A stretch of DNA of 64,000 nucleotides, from NCBI RefSeq assembly GCF_017873715.1, contig NZ_JAGGKM010000009.1, positions 1 through 64,000 on the forward strand, read 5' to 3'. This DNA is from Cytobacillus luteolus (GTDB lineage Bacteria; Bacillota; Bacilli; Bacillales; Bacillaceae_L). The notes below the pieces were generated by a model. That model saw nothing but the letters and a program-made list of their open reading frames with translations. It was not told the origin of the DNA and did no database searches. This document shows positions 26,332 to 35,342 of the stretch, piece by piece; within the stretch, counting starts at the first letter, position 1, and each line of letters starts with the position of its first letter. The translations under genes and the position numbers were made by a program.

Positions 26332-27102
26332 GTGAATCAAATCCCCCCTTATCGTCGAAATAGAGCATATATTACTCAATTTACATCCACACAGCTCCAC
26401 TTACGGAATCCCTATGTTGTTGCCTTTTTCTCATTTGCTTACCCTGGATTTGGTCATCTGCTTCAGCATAAGTATTTAGCTGCTTATATACTTATTTTAT
26501 GGGAACTGTTTATCAACAATCTTGCCAATGTTAATCTATGTATCCATTACTCCATGATTGGGGATTTTGAAACTGCAAAAGAAGTCATAAACGAAAGATG
26601 GCTTATGCTTTACGTAGGTATTTATATGCTTGGAATTTGGGATAGCTATAGGACCACTGTGGAACTTAACAGACAATATATTTTGGCCGATCGAGAGGAT
26701 GCTCCAGTCCTTCCAATAGTTTTAGGATCGTTCGGTATAAATTACTTGGACAAACGTAAGCCTTGGGTTGCTTTATCTTGGTCTGCTTTAGTACCTGGTT
26801 TAGGTCATTTATACATTCATCGCATTATAACTGGTTTTTTTATATTTGGATATACAGTTGCCATTCTTTATTATGGTCATATTCCACTAGGAATTAAATA
26901 TTCAATGTTAGGTGATTTTGAAAAAGCGAAAGAGGTTTTGGATATTCAATGGTTATTATATCTTCCATCGATTTACCTTTTTATCATATATGATGCGTAT
27001 ACTTCATGTGTAGAGTTAAATAAATTAACAGAAAAAGAGTTGTCTAAGTTCTTACGCCTGAATTATCAGCATCCAAATTTTGAATTCCCCGTAAAAGACT
27101 AG
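26332..27102 (+). CDS. Internally duplicated multi-pass membrane protein, function unknown
   Basis: This 256-residue protein is made of two homologous halves. Half one (about 25-115) and half two (about 140-230) share PG(F/L)GHL, HYSM(I/L)GDFE.AKEV, and a final (I/W)DSYRT.VELN / YDAYTSCVELN motif. Each half has about three membrane helices; PGxGHL resembles the TM2/DUF5683-type turn. The start is GTG 26332 behind TAGGAG. It is followed 12 bp later by another membrane protein gene, so the two likely act together. Confidence 0.7.
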   Translation: MNQIPPYRRNRAYITQFTSTQLHLRNPYVVAFFSFAYPGFGHLLQHKYLAAYILILWELFINNLANVNLCIHYSMIGDFETAKEVINERWLMLYVGIYMLGIWDSYRTTVELNRQYILADREDAPVLPIVLGSFGINYLDKRKPWVALSWSALVPGLGHLYIHRIITGFFIFGYTVAILYYGHIPLGIKYSMLGDFEKAKEVLDIQWLLYLPSIYLFIIYDAYTSCVELNKLTEKELSKFLRLNYQHPNFEFPVKD

Positions 27103-27114
27103 GAGTGTTTTAAC

Positions 27115-27564
27115 ATGATGGTGATTGCTACATTCGAAAATTCAATCTATATTGAATTAGCCATAACAGCATTGGAGCAAAAAGGAATCCCTAAAGAAAG
27201 AATATTCGCTGCTCCACTCGATAAAAGACAAGAACCTAGACAAATTTTTGACACTATTCACCAAGCAGATGGTATTAGTCTTTTTGATGCAGGGGCCATT
27301 TTAGGAACATGTCTCATGCTGTTAGGGGCAATTTATGGACAAATTTTAGAATGGGGGCCAATTATTTGGGGGATTATTGGGGCCGTCGTCGGGATTGTAC
27401 TAGGCATAAGTATCAAATTATTTATCTTTAGAAAAAAGCAGTTCAGTCGAAAAAAAATCGTATCTGAAGTTGTCTTAATGATACGTTGTGATGCCCATCA
27501 ATGGGATCTAGTTGAAAAAATCCTCTGGGAAAATACTGCTATAGGTCTTACGAAAGTGAAATAA
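27115..27564 (+). CDS. Membrane protein of unknown function, partner of the duplicated protein
   Basis: This 149-residue protein has an N-terminal alpha/beta segment (MMVIATFENSIYIELAITAL...KERIFAAPLDK) that looks like the start of a general-stress-protein 17M-type domain, then two Gly-rich membrane helices (about 58-75 and 80-100), then a short beta-rich tail. It follows the previous gene by 12 bp. The actual start may be the second Met. Function unknown; operon partner supports a membrane complex. Confidence 0.65.
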   Translation: MMVIATFENSIYIELAITALEQKGIPKERIFAAPLDKRQEPRQIFDTIHQADGISLFDAGAILGTCLMLLGAIYGQILEWGPIIWGIIGAVVGIVLGISIKLFIFRKKQFSRKKIVSEVVLMIRCDAHQWDLVEKILWENTAIGLTKVK

Positions 27565-27661
27565 AGTTAAACTTATTGTACGAATGATACATACATAGGA
27601 AAAGGATATTTTACTGTAGGACCCATCGAAACCATTTTATCCGTTAAAGTATGAAACAAAT

Positions 27662-27689
27662 AAAAGGCTGCAAAATGACAGCCTCTTTT
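27662..27689 (-). terminator. Terminator of the amidase gene
   Basis: AAAAGGCTG and CAGCCTCTTTT form a stem with an 8-base loop; the T run is on the minus strand, right after the amidase stop at 27696. Confidence 0.75.
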
Positions 27690-27695
27690 AAATAC

Positions 27696-29168
27696 TTATT
27701 TAGCTAATACTGGTGATTTCCGATGTTTCGTTGCTTGCTCATAGCTATAACCTAACTTAAGTAAGAGACCCTCACTAAAAGCACTAGCTGCAAAAGTAAT
27801 ACCAAAAGGTCTCCCGTTTTCCATATAGCCAGCTGGTAGTGCAATCGAAGGATAACCCGCTTTTGCACAAATGGTTGAGCCTATATAGGAAGGGAATAAA
27901 ATCGCATCGAGATTATACTTTTGTAAAGCATAATCAATACCTTGTTCTTGGGAAAAATATATATCTTCTACTCTTGCTTTTAAATAGCCCGGACTTCTGA
28001 ATGCATCAGTTAACGATTCTCTATATTCTAATTTGTCCTGTCCATATTTTAAGGCCTTTTCATGATGGTCTTTATTATATTGAACAAGTTCACTAAAATT
28101 ATGAACAGGAAGGTAACTAGGTAAGCTTGCTAGATAATTTCCAAGACTTACCCTTAGTTCATTGATATTTACATCCCAACTCCACTCTCGATGGAAGGAA
28201 GGAATTTCGATATCTTCAATAACAGTGGCACCTGCCTCTTCTAAGTTACGAATGACCTCTCTGAATAAATTTTCGTCAAACTCCCCTGATTCGTAGTATT
28301 CTTTATCTGACTGATTGAAAGTGCCAATTCTAGCACCTGATAATCCTTGTAAATCTAGGAATTTTGTATAATCAATCTCTGCTCTACCTTCACTTTTGAA
28401 CGTGGCTGGGTCATTTTGGTCAACGCCTGTTAGTACTCCGAGTGTAATCGCTACATCCTCAACCGTTCTTGCAATAGGTCCTGCCGTATCTTGAGTTATC
28501 GTAAACGGTATGATTCCAGATCTGCTTATTAATCCGACTGTCGGCTTTAAACCAACAACAGAACTTTGAGTGGCCGGGCTTAATATGGAAGCATCGGTCT
28601 CCGTTCCTATCGCTAATACTGTTAAGTTTGCTGAGACAGCAACCGCTGAACCTGTACTTGATCCCCCAACAAAAAACTCACCAGGACCATAAGGATTAAC
28701 GACTTGTCCACCACGTGAACTATACCCTGCCCACATTTCAGATGACATCCCATTCGCAAATTCTGTCATATTTGTTTTACCTAAAATAATCGCCCCTGCT
28801 TCACGCAGCTTCTCTACTAAAAAGGCATCCTTTGAAGCTAAGTGATTCTCAAGAGCAATCGAACCTGCACTTGTATGGGTATGATCAATTGTTTCAATGT
28901 TGTCCTTAAGTAATACAGGGATTCCGTGTAATGGACCTCTTATTCCCTTTGTCACTCTTTCGTGGTCTAACCCTTCAGCAATAAAAATTGCATCAGGGTT
29001 CACTTCAAGAATTGAATTTAACTTTGGTCCATCCTGATCGTATTGTGCCATTCTATATAAGTAATACATAACCAGCTCTTTGGAGGTTACTTTCCCAAAT
29101 TCCATAAGTTCTTGTAGTTCTTGAACGGTTAGTTCCTCATTTAAATATTCATTAAACCTTATTTCCAT
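27696..29168 (-). CDS. Amidase-signature hydrolase (GatA-like)
   Basis: This roughly 490-residue enzyme has a Ser-cisSer-Lys triad: Lys near 88 (VLLKDN), cis-Ser near 171 (GGSSTGSA) and nucleophile Ser near 194 (GTETDASILSPA, where the usual Gly is Ala). It cleaves carbon-nitrogen amide bonds of an unknown substrate. It is not in a gatCAB operon, so it is a stand-alone amidase and not tRNA amidotransferase. ATG 29168 is nine bases after GAGGG; ATG 29174 is three bases away. Confidence 0.87.
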   Translation of the reverse strand: MEIRFNEYLNEELTVQELQELMEFGKVTSKELVMYYLYRMAQYDQDGPKLNSILEVNPDAIFIAEGLDHERVTKGIRGPLHGIPVLLKDNIETIDHTHTSAGSIALENHLASKDAFLVEKLREAGAIILGKTNMTEFANGMSSEMWAGYSSRGGQVVNPYGPGEFFVGGSSTGSAVAVSANLTVLAIGTETDASILSPATQSSVVGLKPTVGLISRSGIIPFTITQDTAGPIARTVEDVAITLGVLTGVDQNDPATFKSEGRAEIDYTKFLDLQGLSGARIGTFNQSDKEYYESGEFDENLFREVIRNLEEAGATVIEDIEIPSFHREWSWDVNINELRVSLGNYLASLPSYLPVHNFSELVQYNKDHHEKALKYGQDKLEYRESLTDAFRSPGYLKARVEDIYFSQEQGIDYALQKYNLDAILFPSYIGSTICAKAGYPSIALPAGYMENGRPFGITFAASAFSEGLLLKLGYSYEQATKHRKSPVLAK

Positions 29169-29319
29169 GTCCATTTTCCCTCTACTTCTATTAAATTACC
29201 AAACAATTGATATTATAGCATTTACTTCCAAGTGGAAGTCACATTTTTTTGAACTTGACTATAAATACTTACATCATAGTATAATGATACAAAGATTATC
29301 AATGAGGAGATTACAATTA

Positions 29320-29679
29320 ATGAATCCAGTGTATAAAAGAAATGAAGGATTCCGACTAAGCTTTAAAAATCCGATTCCTGCGACGTTTTTAATCTTAATG
29401 ATGCAAGGCAAAAGTGCCGGTGCTAATAAAGGTATGCTTACCATTATTGATATGAGTTTAAAAGGGGCAAAAGTTTTTTCAACACTACAACTTCCAACAC
29501 CTAACACTCAGATAAAAATCGACATAACGATAAATGAACAACCACTAGTCATTGAAGGTGAATTAGTCTGGAGCAAAAAAGTTAGTACTGGTTATACATA
29601 CGGAGTATCGTTTGACCCACACTCCTACTCGGAGCAACAACTTCTTTCTGAACTTAAAACCTATGCCGCAACTAAATAG
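29320..29679 (+). CDS. PilZ-domain c-di-GMP receptor
   Basis: This 119-residue protein has a single PilZ domain. The arginine region is KRNEGFR (Arg7 and Arg12, one residue wider than the classic RxxxR) and the second motif is DMSLKG (44-49). C-di-GMP binding is likely but the altered spacing leaves doubt. Start chosen at ATG 29320 downstream of GAGGAG; the frame runs on upstream without a better site. It fits the c-di-GMP genes elsewhere in the window. Confidence 0.75.
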   Translation: MNPVYKRNEGFRLSFKNPIPATFLILMMQGKSAGANKGMLTIIDMSLKGAKVFSTLQLPTPNTQIKIDITINEQPLVIEGELVWSKKVSTGYTYGVSFDPHSYSEQQLLSELKTYAATK

Positions 29680-29694
29680 CTGATTCAATAGGTA

Positions 29695-29726
29695 AACTGA
29701 CAATCTAACTGAATGTCAGTTTTTTA
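29695..29726 (+). terminator. Terminator of the PilZ gene
   Basis: AACTGACA and TGTCAGTT form a stem (29695-29721) followed by a T run. Confidence 0.75.
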
Positions 29727-29794
29727 CTTTTTTATCAAACGATACAAAAAAGTGGTACAATAAAGGATATTATGGCTTGCTAGGAGGATTAGAA

Positions 29795-31597
29795 ATGCCA
29801 GATTGGTCCTATCATGTCTTATTTAAACCTATACTTTCTAAATTATCACCTACGGTATCAAGGGAGTTTATCCATCGTGGAATGAGTCGAATTGCTTCTG
29901 TCCCAGGAGGGCATCATTTTATAAACTTTCTTGGAAGAGAGGAATCTTCTCCTGCTTTAAGTACTGAGGTAAATGGTTTACAACTTAGTAATGTAGTTGG
30001 ACTTTCGGGGAAAATCGATCCCCTACTTTCTGGAACTAAAGCTTTTTCAAATCTTGGCTTTGGTTTTTTAGAAGTTGGTCCCGTTACTATCGAAGCAACC
30101 CCAATGACTCCTCCGACCGTTATGAGAGACGAGCAAACCATTGAGTTTACACCTTTTGTTGAATCTCTAGGTCTTACTAAAACAGTAGATAAACTAGAGA
30201 ATTTTCGAAAAAAACAACCTGTTATTGTAAGACTATCTGGTAGTACAGACGAAATTGAGATTATGATACAAGAAATAGAGCCTTATGCAGATGCCTATAT
30301 TATCGATACTCGGGAACAGATAGAAGATTGGAACAGTATTCCTTCTCTATCAACTAAACCTATCTATATTGGAATAAGAAGCAATCAGATTACTAATCAC
30401 TCAATTGAGGTGTTAGATTGTTTTAGCGGGGTTGTGTTAGATGAAGATGAAGCGGAAATTGATTCTATTAACCTCAAAAACCATCTAAATGCAATATCAT
30501 ATCTTCGTCAAAATAAGTTTACAAAAACAGTCATTACAGTTGGTGGTATCCTCGAACCTAGTGATGCACTAAGTTTACTAGACGCAACAGCTGAGTTAGT
30601 AATGGTTTCCGGAGGCTATGTTTTCTCTGGGCCAGGACTACCCAAAAGGATTAAGGAAGCACAGTTAGCTAGAATTCAAAACCAGTTATTACTAGAGGAA
30701 AAGGGCTGGGTTTGGTATTTTCTGTTTGGGCTTTCCATCTTAATAGGTGGACTTCTTGCCCTACTAATAAGCATTACTTCAATTATTCTGCCTTATGATG
30801 AGTATTTTCTTAACATGAAGAAAGAAACAATCGGGAGCTTCAACAACCGTATTTTATTCTTTATGGCACATGATCGAATGACTCTTGCTGGGACCATGAT
30901 TTCCGGGGGAATTGTGTATATTGCACTCTCCTATTATGGTATCCGTAAAGGCCTACTTTGGGCTAAGCAAGCTACCGATGCCGCAGCTATCACTGGCTTT
31001 TTGGGGATACTAATGTTTATCGGTTACGGTTATTTAGATTGGCTTCACCTGCTCTTTTGGATTATTTTAGCCCCTTTTTATGTAATGGGGTTTATGAAAA
31101 CAAAACATCTAAAAGGTACTCCATCCTCTACCAATAGAACGAATCATGTTATTTGGAGACATAGTTTACTAGGACAATTTTTATTCGTCGTTCTTGGATT
31201 TTCTCTTACACTAGGTGGAATTGTTATTTCTTACATTGGGGTCACTACCGTATTTATACCAACAGATATTTCTTATATTTGTATGCCACCAGAAATGCTG
31301 GATGAATTTAATGATAAGTTAATACCTGTCATTGCTCATGATCGGGCAGGATTTGGAAGTGCACTTATCAGTGTTGGGTTATTGATACTAATGCTTAGTT
31401 TATGGGGCTTTCAACAGGGAAACAAGTGGGTTTGGTGGACCTTACTCATTGGAGGAATTCCTGCTTTTATTTCCGGAATAGCTGTCCATTTCACCATTGG
31501 CTACACTACATTTACTCACCTGCTTCCTGCTTACTTTGCTTTAGTACTATTCTTACTAGGTTTAATATATAGCTATCGTTTTTTTCATTACAAGTAA
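29795..31597 (+). CDS. DHODH-like barrel fused to a duplicated membrane module
   Basis: This roughly 600-residue protein has two parts. Residues 1-310 resemble class 2 dihydroorotate dehydrogenase: N-terminal helices, GLQLSNVVGLSGKIDP, LGFGFLEVGPVT and ITVGGILEPSDAL...GPGLPKRIKE. The lysine of AGFDKN, the NRMGFNN loop and the NxSSPNT loop are all absent, so it is very unlikely to be a dehydrogenase. Residues 315-600 contain two repeats of about four membrane helices, each with an (M/I)AHDR motif and a GY...HLL motif. ATG 29795 follows AGGAGG. Single gene. Function unknown. Confidence 0.75.
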   Translation: MPDWSYHVLFKPILSKLSPTVSREFIHRGMSRIASVPGGHHFINFLGREESSPALSTEVNGLQLSNVVGLSGKIDPLLSGTKAFSNLGFGFLEVGPVTIEATPMTPPTVMRDEQTIEFTPFVESLGLTKTVDKLENFRKKQPVIVRLSGSTDEIEIMIQEIEPYADAYIIDTREQIEDWNSIPSLSTKPIYIGIRSNQITNHSIEVLDCFSGVVLDEDEAEIDSINLKNHLNAISYLRQNKFTKTVITVGGILEPSDALSLLDATAELVMVSGGYVFSGPGLPKRIKEAQLARIQNQLLLEEKGWVWYFLFGLSILIGGLLALLISITSIILPYDEYFLNMKKETIGSFNNRILFFMAHDRMTLAGTMISGGIVYIALSYYGIRKGLLWAKQATDAAAITGFLGILMFIGYGYLDWLHLLFWIILAPFYVMGFMKTKHLKGTPSSTNRTNHVIWRHSLLGQFLFVVLGFSLTLGGIVISYIGVTTVFIPTDISYICMPPEMLDEFNDKLIPVIAHDRAGFGSALISVGLLILMLSLWGFQQGNKWVWWTLLIGGIPAFISGIAVHFTIGYTTFTHLLPAYFALVLFLLGLIYSYRFFHYK

Positions 31598-31675
31598 ATA
31601 GGAGTTCAATTGCTCTCTGTGGATGGTTAGAGGGCTTTAGTAATGTTTCGTACAGATTGAGTAGTTGTTGGGGGG

Positions 31676-32281
31676 AACTTGGCTGATTCACTGGTTTATT
31701 CGGACTGGTTGGGTTTTTGCTAAGGGAACCTGGCTGAATCAAGGGCTTATTTGGACTGGTTGAGTAGTTGTTGGGGGGAACCTGGCTGAATCAAGGGTTT
31801 ATTTGGACTGGTTGAGTTATAGCTAGGGATAACCTGGCTGAATCACGGGTTCATTCGAACAGGTTGAGTTGTTGCTAGGGGGAACCTGGCTGAATCACGG
31901 GTTCATTCGGACTGGTTGAGTTATAGCTAGGGATAATCTGGCTGAATCACGGGTTCATTCGAACAGGTTGAGTTATAGCTAGGGGGAACCTGGCTGAATT
32001 AAGGGCTCATTCGAACAGGTTGAGTTATAGCTAGGGATAACCTGGCTGAATTAAGGGTTCATTCGGACTGGTTGAGATTTTGCTAGGGGGAACCTGGCTG
32101 AATCACGGGCTCATTCGAACAGGTTGAGTTGTTGCTAGGGGGAACCTGGCTGAATCACGGGTTCATTCGGACTCGTTGACCAATACCAAAGGAAAACCTG
32201 TCCAAATCCTAGGCTCATTCGGACAGATTGAGCAGGAACAAAAGATAACTTGTCCGAATCACGGGCTCATTCGGACAAGTT
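31676..32281. repeat. Tandem hairpin repeat array, family B (12 units, 52-bp period)
   Basis: Unit starts (AACCTGG or variants) fall at 31676, 31727, 31779, 31831, 31883, 31935, 31987, 32039, 32091, 32143, 32195 and 32247: 52 bp apart in every interval but the first (51). A unit is a 13-base arm (AACCTGGCTGAAT), a 9-base loop, a complementary arm (ATTCGGACTGGTT) and a 17-base linker. The last unit is a perfect palindrome (AACTTGTCCGAAT / ATTCGGACAAGTT). It fills the gap between convergent genes at 31597 and 32334. Confidence 0.92.
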
Positions 32282-32314
32282 GACTAGTAGCAAAAGAAAA
32301 AACTGGCCGTATCT

Positions 32315-32346
32315 CAACGCGCTGGGACTGGGGTCAGGCCCCAAAA
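32315..32346. repeat. GGGGTCAGGCCCC dispersed element, copy 1 (partial)
   Basis: AACGCGCTGGG-ACTGGGGTCAGGCCCC is a divergent copy of the right arm of the palindromic element at 48632-48681. Its TCAGGCCCC supplies the last codons and TGA stop of the leftward cyclase gene. Confidence 0.7.
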
Positions 32347-33953
32347 TAGGATAGTTGATTTTTACCATTTTGTTTTGACTGATATAGGGCATTGTCTGCT
32401 TGACGGAGTACTTGGTTTAAGTCCTTGTCGTCATTTGGCCACATAGCAGCACCTATACTGCATCCAATTTGAACACTGTTTCCTTCAATTTTAATTGGAG
32501 AATTAAGTGTCTGGATAATTCGATTTCCTATATTGTCACTTTCCTCTTTGTTATTCAGTTCAAGTAAGACAACAAATTCATCTCCACCCAGCCTAAAAAC
32601 AGCTTCTTTGTTCTGAACAGAGTTCTTCAGTCTTTGAGCAACCTCTCTTAATAATAGATCTCCATGATGATGACCATAGGTATCATTCACAATTTTAAAA
32701 CCGTCTAAGTCTAGATAAAAGACTACGACTTGTGAAGGACTCCTCTTGGATTCAAGTAATCTATCAATATACTGATCGAGTGCTAGGCGATTCGGCAATC
32801 CGGTTAAACTATCTAGTAAAGCCATCGATTCCATTTTATCCAAATTAGATTCTGTTTTAGTTAGTGTAGTAACCAAATCTCTTAATGAAACTGATAGAGT
32901 CTCGATGTCCTTAATACCCCTAATAATTGGAACCTCTACCCTCTCTCCATCTCTTAAACGTTCCGAAGAGTTTACTAATTTTCTAATTGGATTGGAAATA
33001 ACTCCTGCTAAGACCCATCCAATTAATGAAAATACAACTAAAAATAATAGACCTAGCAAGATAATTTTATCTCTTGTTTCCTCAACTGATTTGAAAGCAA
33101 TCTTTTCTGGCTGGCGAACGAGTACAGTCCATTCTAACCCTGGATATTGTAGGAATCCATCTGAAAATGCATATCCCGTTAAATATTTACTATCATCTGG
33201 CCATGTTTCAATTGTCCAGTTGTTCTCTCCAGATTGAGCTTTTGTGATTGCCTTCAACTGTAATTGTTGACCAACCATTTCTTTAGGTCCTAAAAGTACA
33301 GTATTGTTATTTTTGCTTATGATAAAAACATCAAGTTGATCGTCCCCTTCCTTTTGGATTGGTTCAATCACTGCCTGTTCGACCTCTTTCGCCCACTGCC
33401 AGCTTAAGTGCGCAGCTAGTACCCCGACAAATTCACCATTATCATTTACTACAGGAGAGCTAATATCAACAAATTTTATTGGTTCTCCTGTAGGATTAGG
33501 CAATAGCTTAGCAAGTAGTACAGCTTCATGTACATCACCAACAAATGTCTCTTTTGTCGCTTCAGTGTAGACCGGTCGTTCGGAAATATCTTTTCCTACT
33601 AAAATATCATCTGTAGCTGCTTTTACAATTCCATTCTCATCCGTAAAACCGATCCATGAATAAGCAGGAATATTCGCTTTTAATTCATTTAGTAATTGAC
33701 TAATTCTTTCAACATTATCACTCTTTTGAAAGGTTTCTAGCTTACTAAGAAGCGTGACTTCACCATAACGAGACCACATGAAATGATCTAACTGATATGA
33801 TAATTGAAATGCTTTTTCTGTCAGAGAATTACTAATCTCCTTTTCTACACTTTTGCTCGTTTCTTTGCTAACTGTCGAGCTTAAAATGGCAGTAAAAACT
33901 GCTATGAAAATAATAAAAATTAAAATGAAATAGGTTCTTAAGTTTACTGACAT
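32334..33953 (-). CDS. Membrane Cache-HAMP-GGDEF diguanylate cyclase
   Basis: This 539-residue protein has a membrane helix (about 7-28), an extracellular double-Cache sensor domain (about 30-285), a second membrane helix (about 290-312), a HAMP linker and a GGDEF domain with an intact LGGDEF near residue 453. It should synthesise c-di-GMP in response to an external ligand. The C-terminus (SYFGA) and stop codon are encoded by a GGGGTCAGGCCCC repeat element, so the natural end may differ. The region after the stop is a 52-bp repeat array. Confidence 0.9.
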   Translation of the reverse strand: MSVNLRTYFILIFIIFIAVFTAILSSTVSKETSKSVEKEISNSLTEKAFQLSYQLDHFMWSRYGEVTLLSKLETFQKSDNVERISQLLNELKANIPAYSWIGFTDENGIVKAATDDILVGKDISERPVYTEATKETFVGDVHEAVLLAKLLPNPTGEPIKFVDISSPVVNDNGEFVGVLAAHLSWQWAKEVEQAVIEPIQKEGDDQLDVFIISKNNNTVLLGPKEMVGQQLQLKAITKAQSGENNWTIETWPDDSKYLTGYAFSDGFLQYPGLEWTVLVRQPEKIAFKSVEETRDKIILLGLLFLVVFSLIGWVLAGVISNPIRKLVNSSERLRDGERVEVPIIRGIKDIETLSVSLRDLVTTLTKTESNLDKMESMALLDSLTGLPNRLALDQYIDRLLESKRSPSQVVVFYLDLDGFKIVNDTYGHHHGDLLLREVAQRLKNSVQNKEAVFRLGGDEFVVLLELNNKEESDNIGNRIIQTLNSPIKIEGNSVQIGCSIGAAMWPNDDKDLNQVLRQADNALYQSKQNGKNQLSYFGA

Positions 33954-34070
33954 TCTTGTTTTCCCCTTGTGAACGAATTAGCTCCTTGCAAACTTTGTCT
34001 AAATATCATTCATTGCCATTATAGTTGAAAATCTCATTTAAGAAAAGACTATCTTTCACCCTAACCTCAA

Positions 34071-34106
34071 TACGTTACCACTTTAACGCACTGGGGGTCA
34101 GGCCCC
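34071..34106. repeat. GGGGTCAGGCCCC dispersed element, copy 2 (right arm)
   Basis: TACGTTA-CCA-CTTTAACGCACTGGGGGTCAGGCCCC matches the centre and right arm of the palindrome at 48632-48681, with the left arm missing. It lies upstream of the cyclase gene start. Confidence 0.75.
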
Positions 34107-34225
34107 ACTAATCTATTTCTTTTCCCAAAATTTTATGTTATTAATTATACAAGAGCATCGGATGTCTACATACCTGTTCTAGGAATAAGTTAAAACAAGA
34201 ACCTCGAAAGGAAGTTTGTTTATCT

Positions 34226-34681
34226 ATGGCATTAGAAGTCTTAAAGAAATTAAACTTCAAAGACAAAGCTCAACCAGTCTTAATACTTAATGCACCAACC
34301 TCATATCAGGAGGTTATGAAAGCTTTTGAAGGCGAAGTATATATTGAACCAATAGCATTAAACTATGATTTCATTCAAATATTTGGCACTTCTAATGAGG
34401 AAATCCAAACTGCAGCCCGAAATGCTGTAAGTTATCTAGTAGAAGATGGGTTATTGTGGCTTTGTTATCCTAAAAAGTCATCAAAAACCTATAAGGGCTC
34501 TGACTGTAGCCGTGAAACAGTTGCGGGACTATTAGCAGCAGAGGGGTATGAACCTGTGAGACAAGTTGCCGTTGATGAAGATTGGTCTGCTTTACGTTTC
34601 AGAAAAACTGATAAGATTAAAAAGATGGTTCGAACCTTCGCTGTTACGGAAGAAGGAAAAAAACGTACAGAACAAGATTAA
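34226..34681 (+). CDS. DUF3052-like hypothetical protein
   Basis: This 151-residue protein resembles DUF3052 proteins: (L)WLCYPKKSSKTYKGSDCSRETV in the middle and WSALRFRKTDKIKKMVR near the end. No catalytic motif is recognised and the role is unknown. AAAGGAAG lies upstream of ATG 34226. A promoter for the next gene and an 18-bp palindrome (34693-34710) directly follow the stop codon. Confidence 0.65.
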   Translation: MALEVLKKLNFKDKAQPVLILNAPTSYQEVMKAFEGEVYIEPIALNYDFIQIFGTSNEEIQTAARNAVSYLVEDGLLWLCYPKKSSKTYKGSDCSRETVAGLLAAEGYEPVRQVAVDEDWSALRFRKTDKIKKMVRTFAVTEEGKKRTEQD

Positions 34682-34712
34682 CAAAAAAATTGCCTAATTT
34701 TAAAATTAGGTA

Positions 34713-34742
34713 TTGACGCAAAGGAATTGGATACACTATAAT
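34713..34742 (+). promoter_or_regulatory. Promoter for the T-box / threonyl-tRNA synthetase transcript
   Basis: TTGACG (34713-34718) and TATAAT (34737-34742) are 18 bp apart. Transcription would begin near 34749 and read through two T-box leaders into the ThrRS gene. Confidence 0.75.
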
Positions 34743-34773
34743 CCAACTTAACAAATTAAACTATAATTTACTT

Positions 34774-35038
34774 ATGCTTTGAAAAGGACACGAATCATAC
34801 GTTAAGATCTTTTCTTAGAGAACAGGGTCATCGGCTGAAAGCCCTTAAAAGAGACACGTTTGATTTACCACCTTTGAGCAAATATGGGGAATCGTATTAG
34901 TATTACATGAAACCATATTCGGGATTAACCCCGTTATCCATTATGAGCGTATTGACCATTTATGTGTCCGTACGGAATTAGGGTGGCACCACGACCGCAC
35001 TCGTCCCTTGTTTAGGGATGAGTGCGTTTTTTATTTTC
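34774..35038 (+). promoter_or_regulatory. T-box leader 1
   Basis: The leader has the conserved T-box AGGGTGGCACCACG (34980-34993). A terminator follows: CGCACTCGTCCC (34996-35007) pairs with GGGATGAGTGCG (35015-35026), with a T tail. Upstream lies stem I sequence with GATTTACCACCTTTGAGCA, which contains ACC, a candidate threonine specifier codon. Uncharged tRNA-Thr would stabilise the antiterminator. Confidence 0.9.
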
Positions 35039-35057
35039 TAAAACTAAAAAAAGCTTG

Positions 35058-35309
35058 CTATGAAAAGGACATGAATCATTTGATCACATCTTTTCCAGAG
35101 ACTAGGGTCACCGGCTGAAAGCCCTTAAAGATACCATTTGATTTACCACCTTTGAGCAAATATGGGGAATTGCAACATCTAGCATGAAACCATATTCGGG
35201 ATTAACCCCGTTATCCATTATGAGCGTACTGACCATATTTATGTTCGTACGGAATTAGGGTGGCACCACGACCGCACTCGTCCCTTGTTAGGGATGAGTG
35301 CGTTTTTTT
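35058..35309 (+). promoter_or_regulatory. T-box leader 2
   Basis: A near-duplicate of leader 1: the T-box AGGGTGGCACCACG is at 35258-35271, and the same 12-bp terminator stem spans 35273-35302 with a T tail. The stem I and specifier region are nearly identical. The RBS and ThrRS start follow directly, so read-through requires two tRNA-dependent decisions. Confidence 0.9.
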
Positions 35310-35342
35310 ATTTATTAAAAAAATTTTCAGGAGGAATAAATG

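Noticed and set aside
31512-31742. 76-codon frame on the minus strand
   Set aside because: It lies in the repeat array and the end of the DHODH-like gene; translation is low-complexity.
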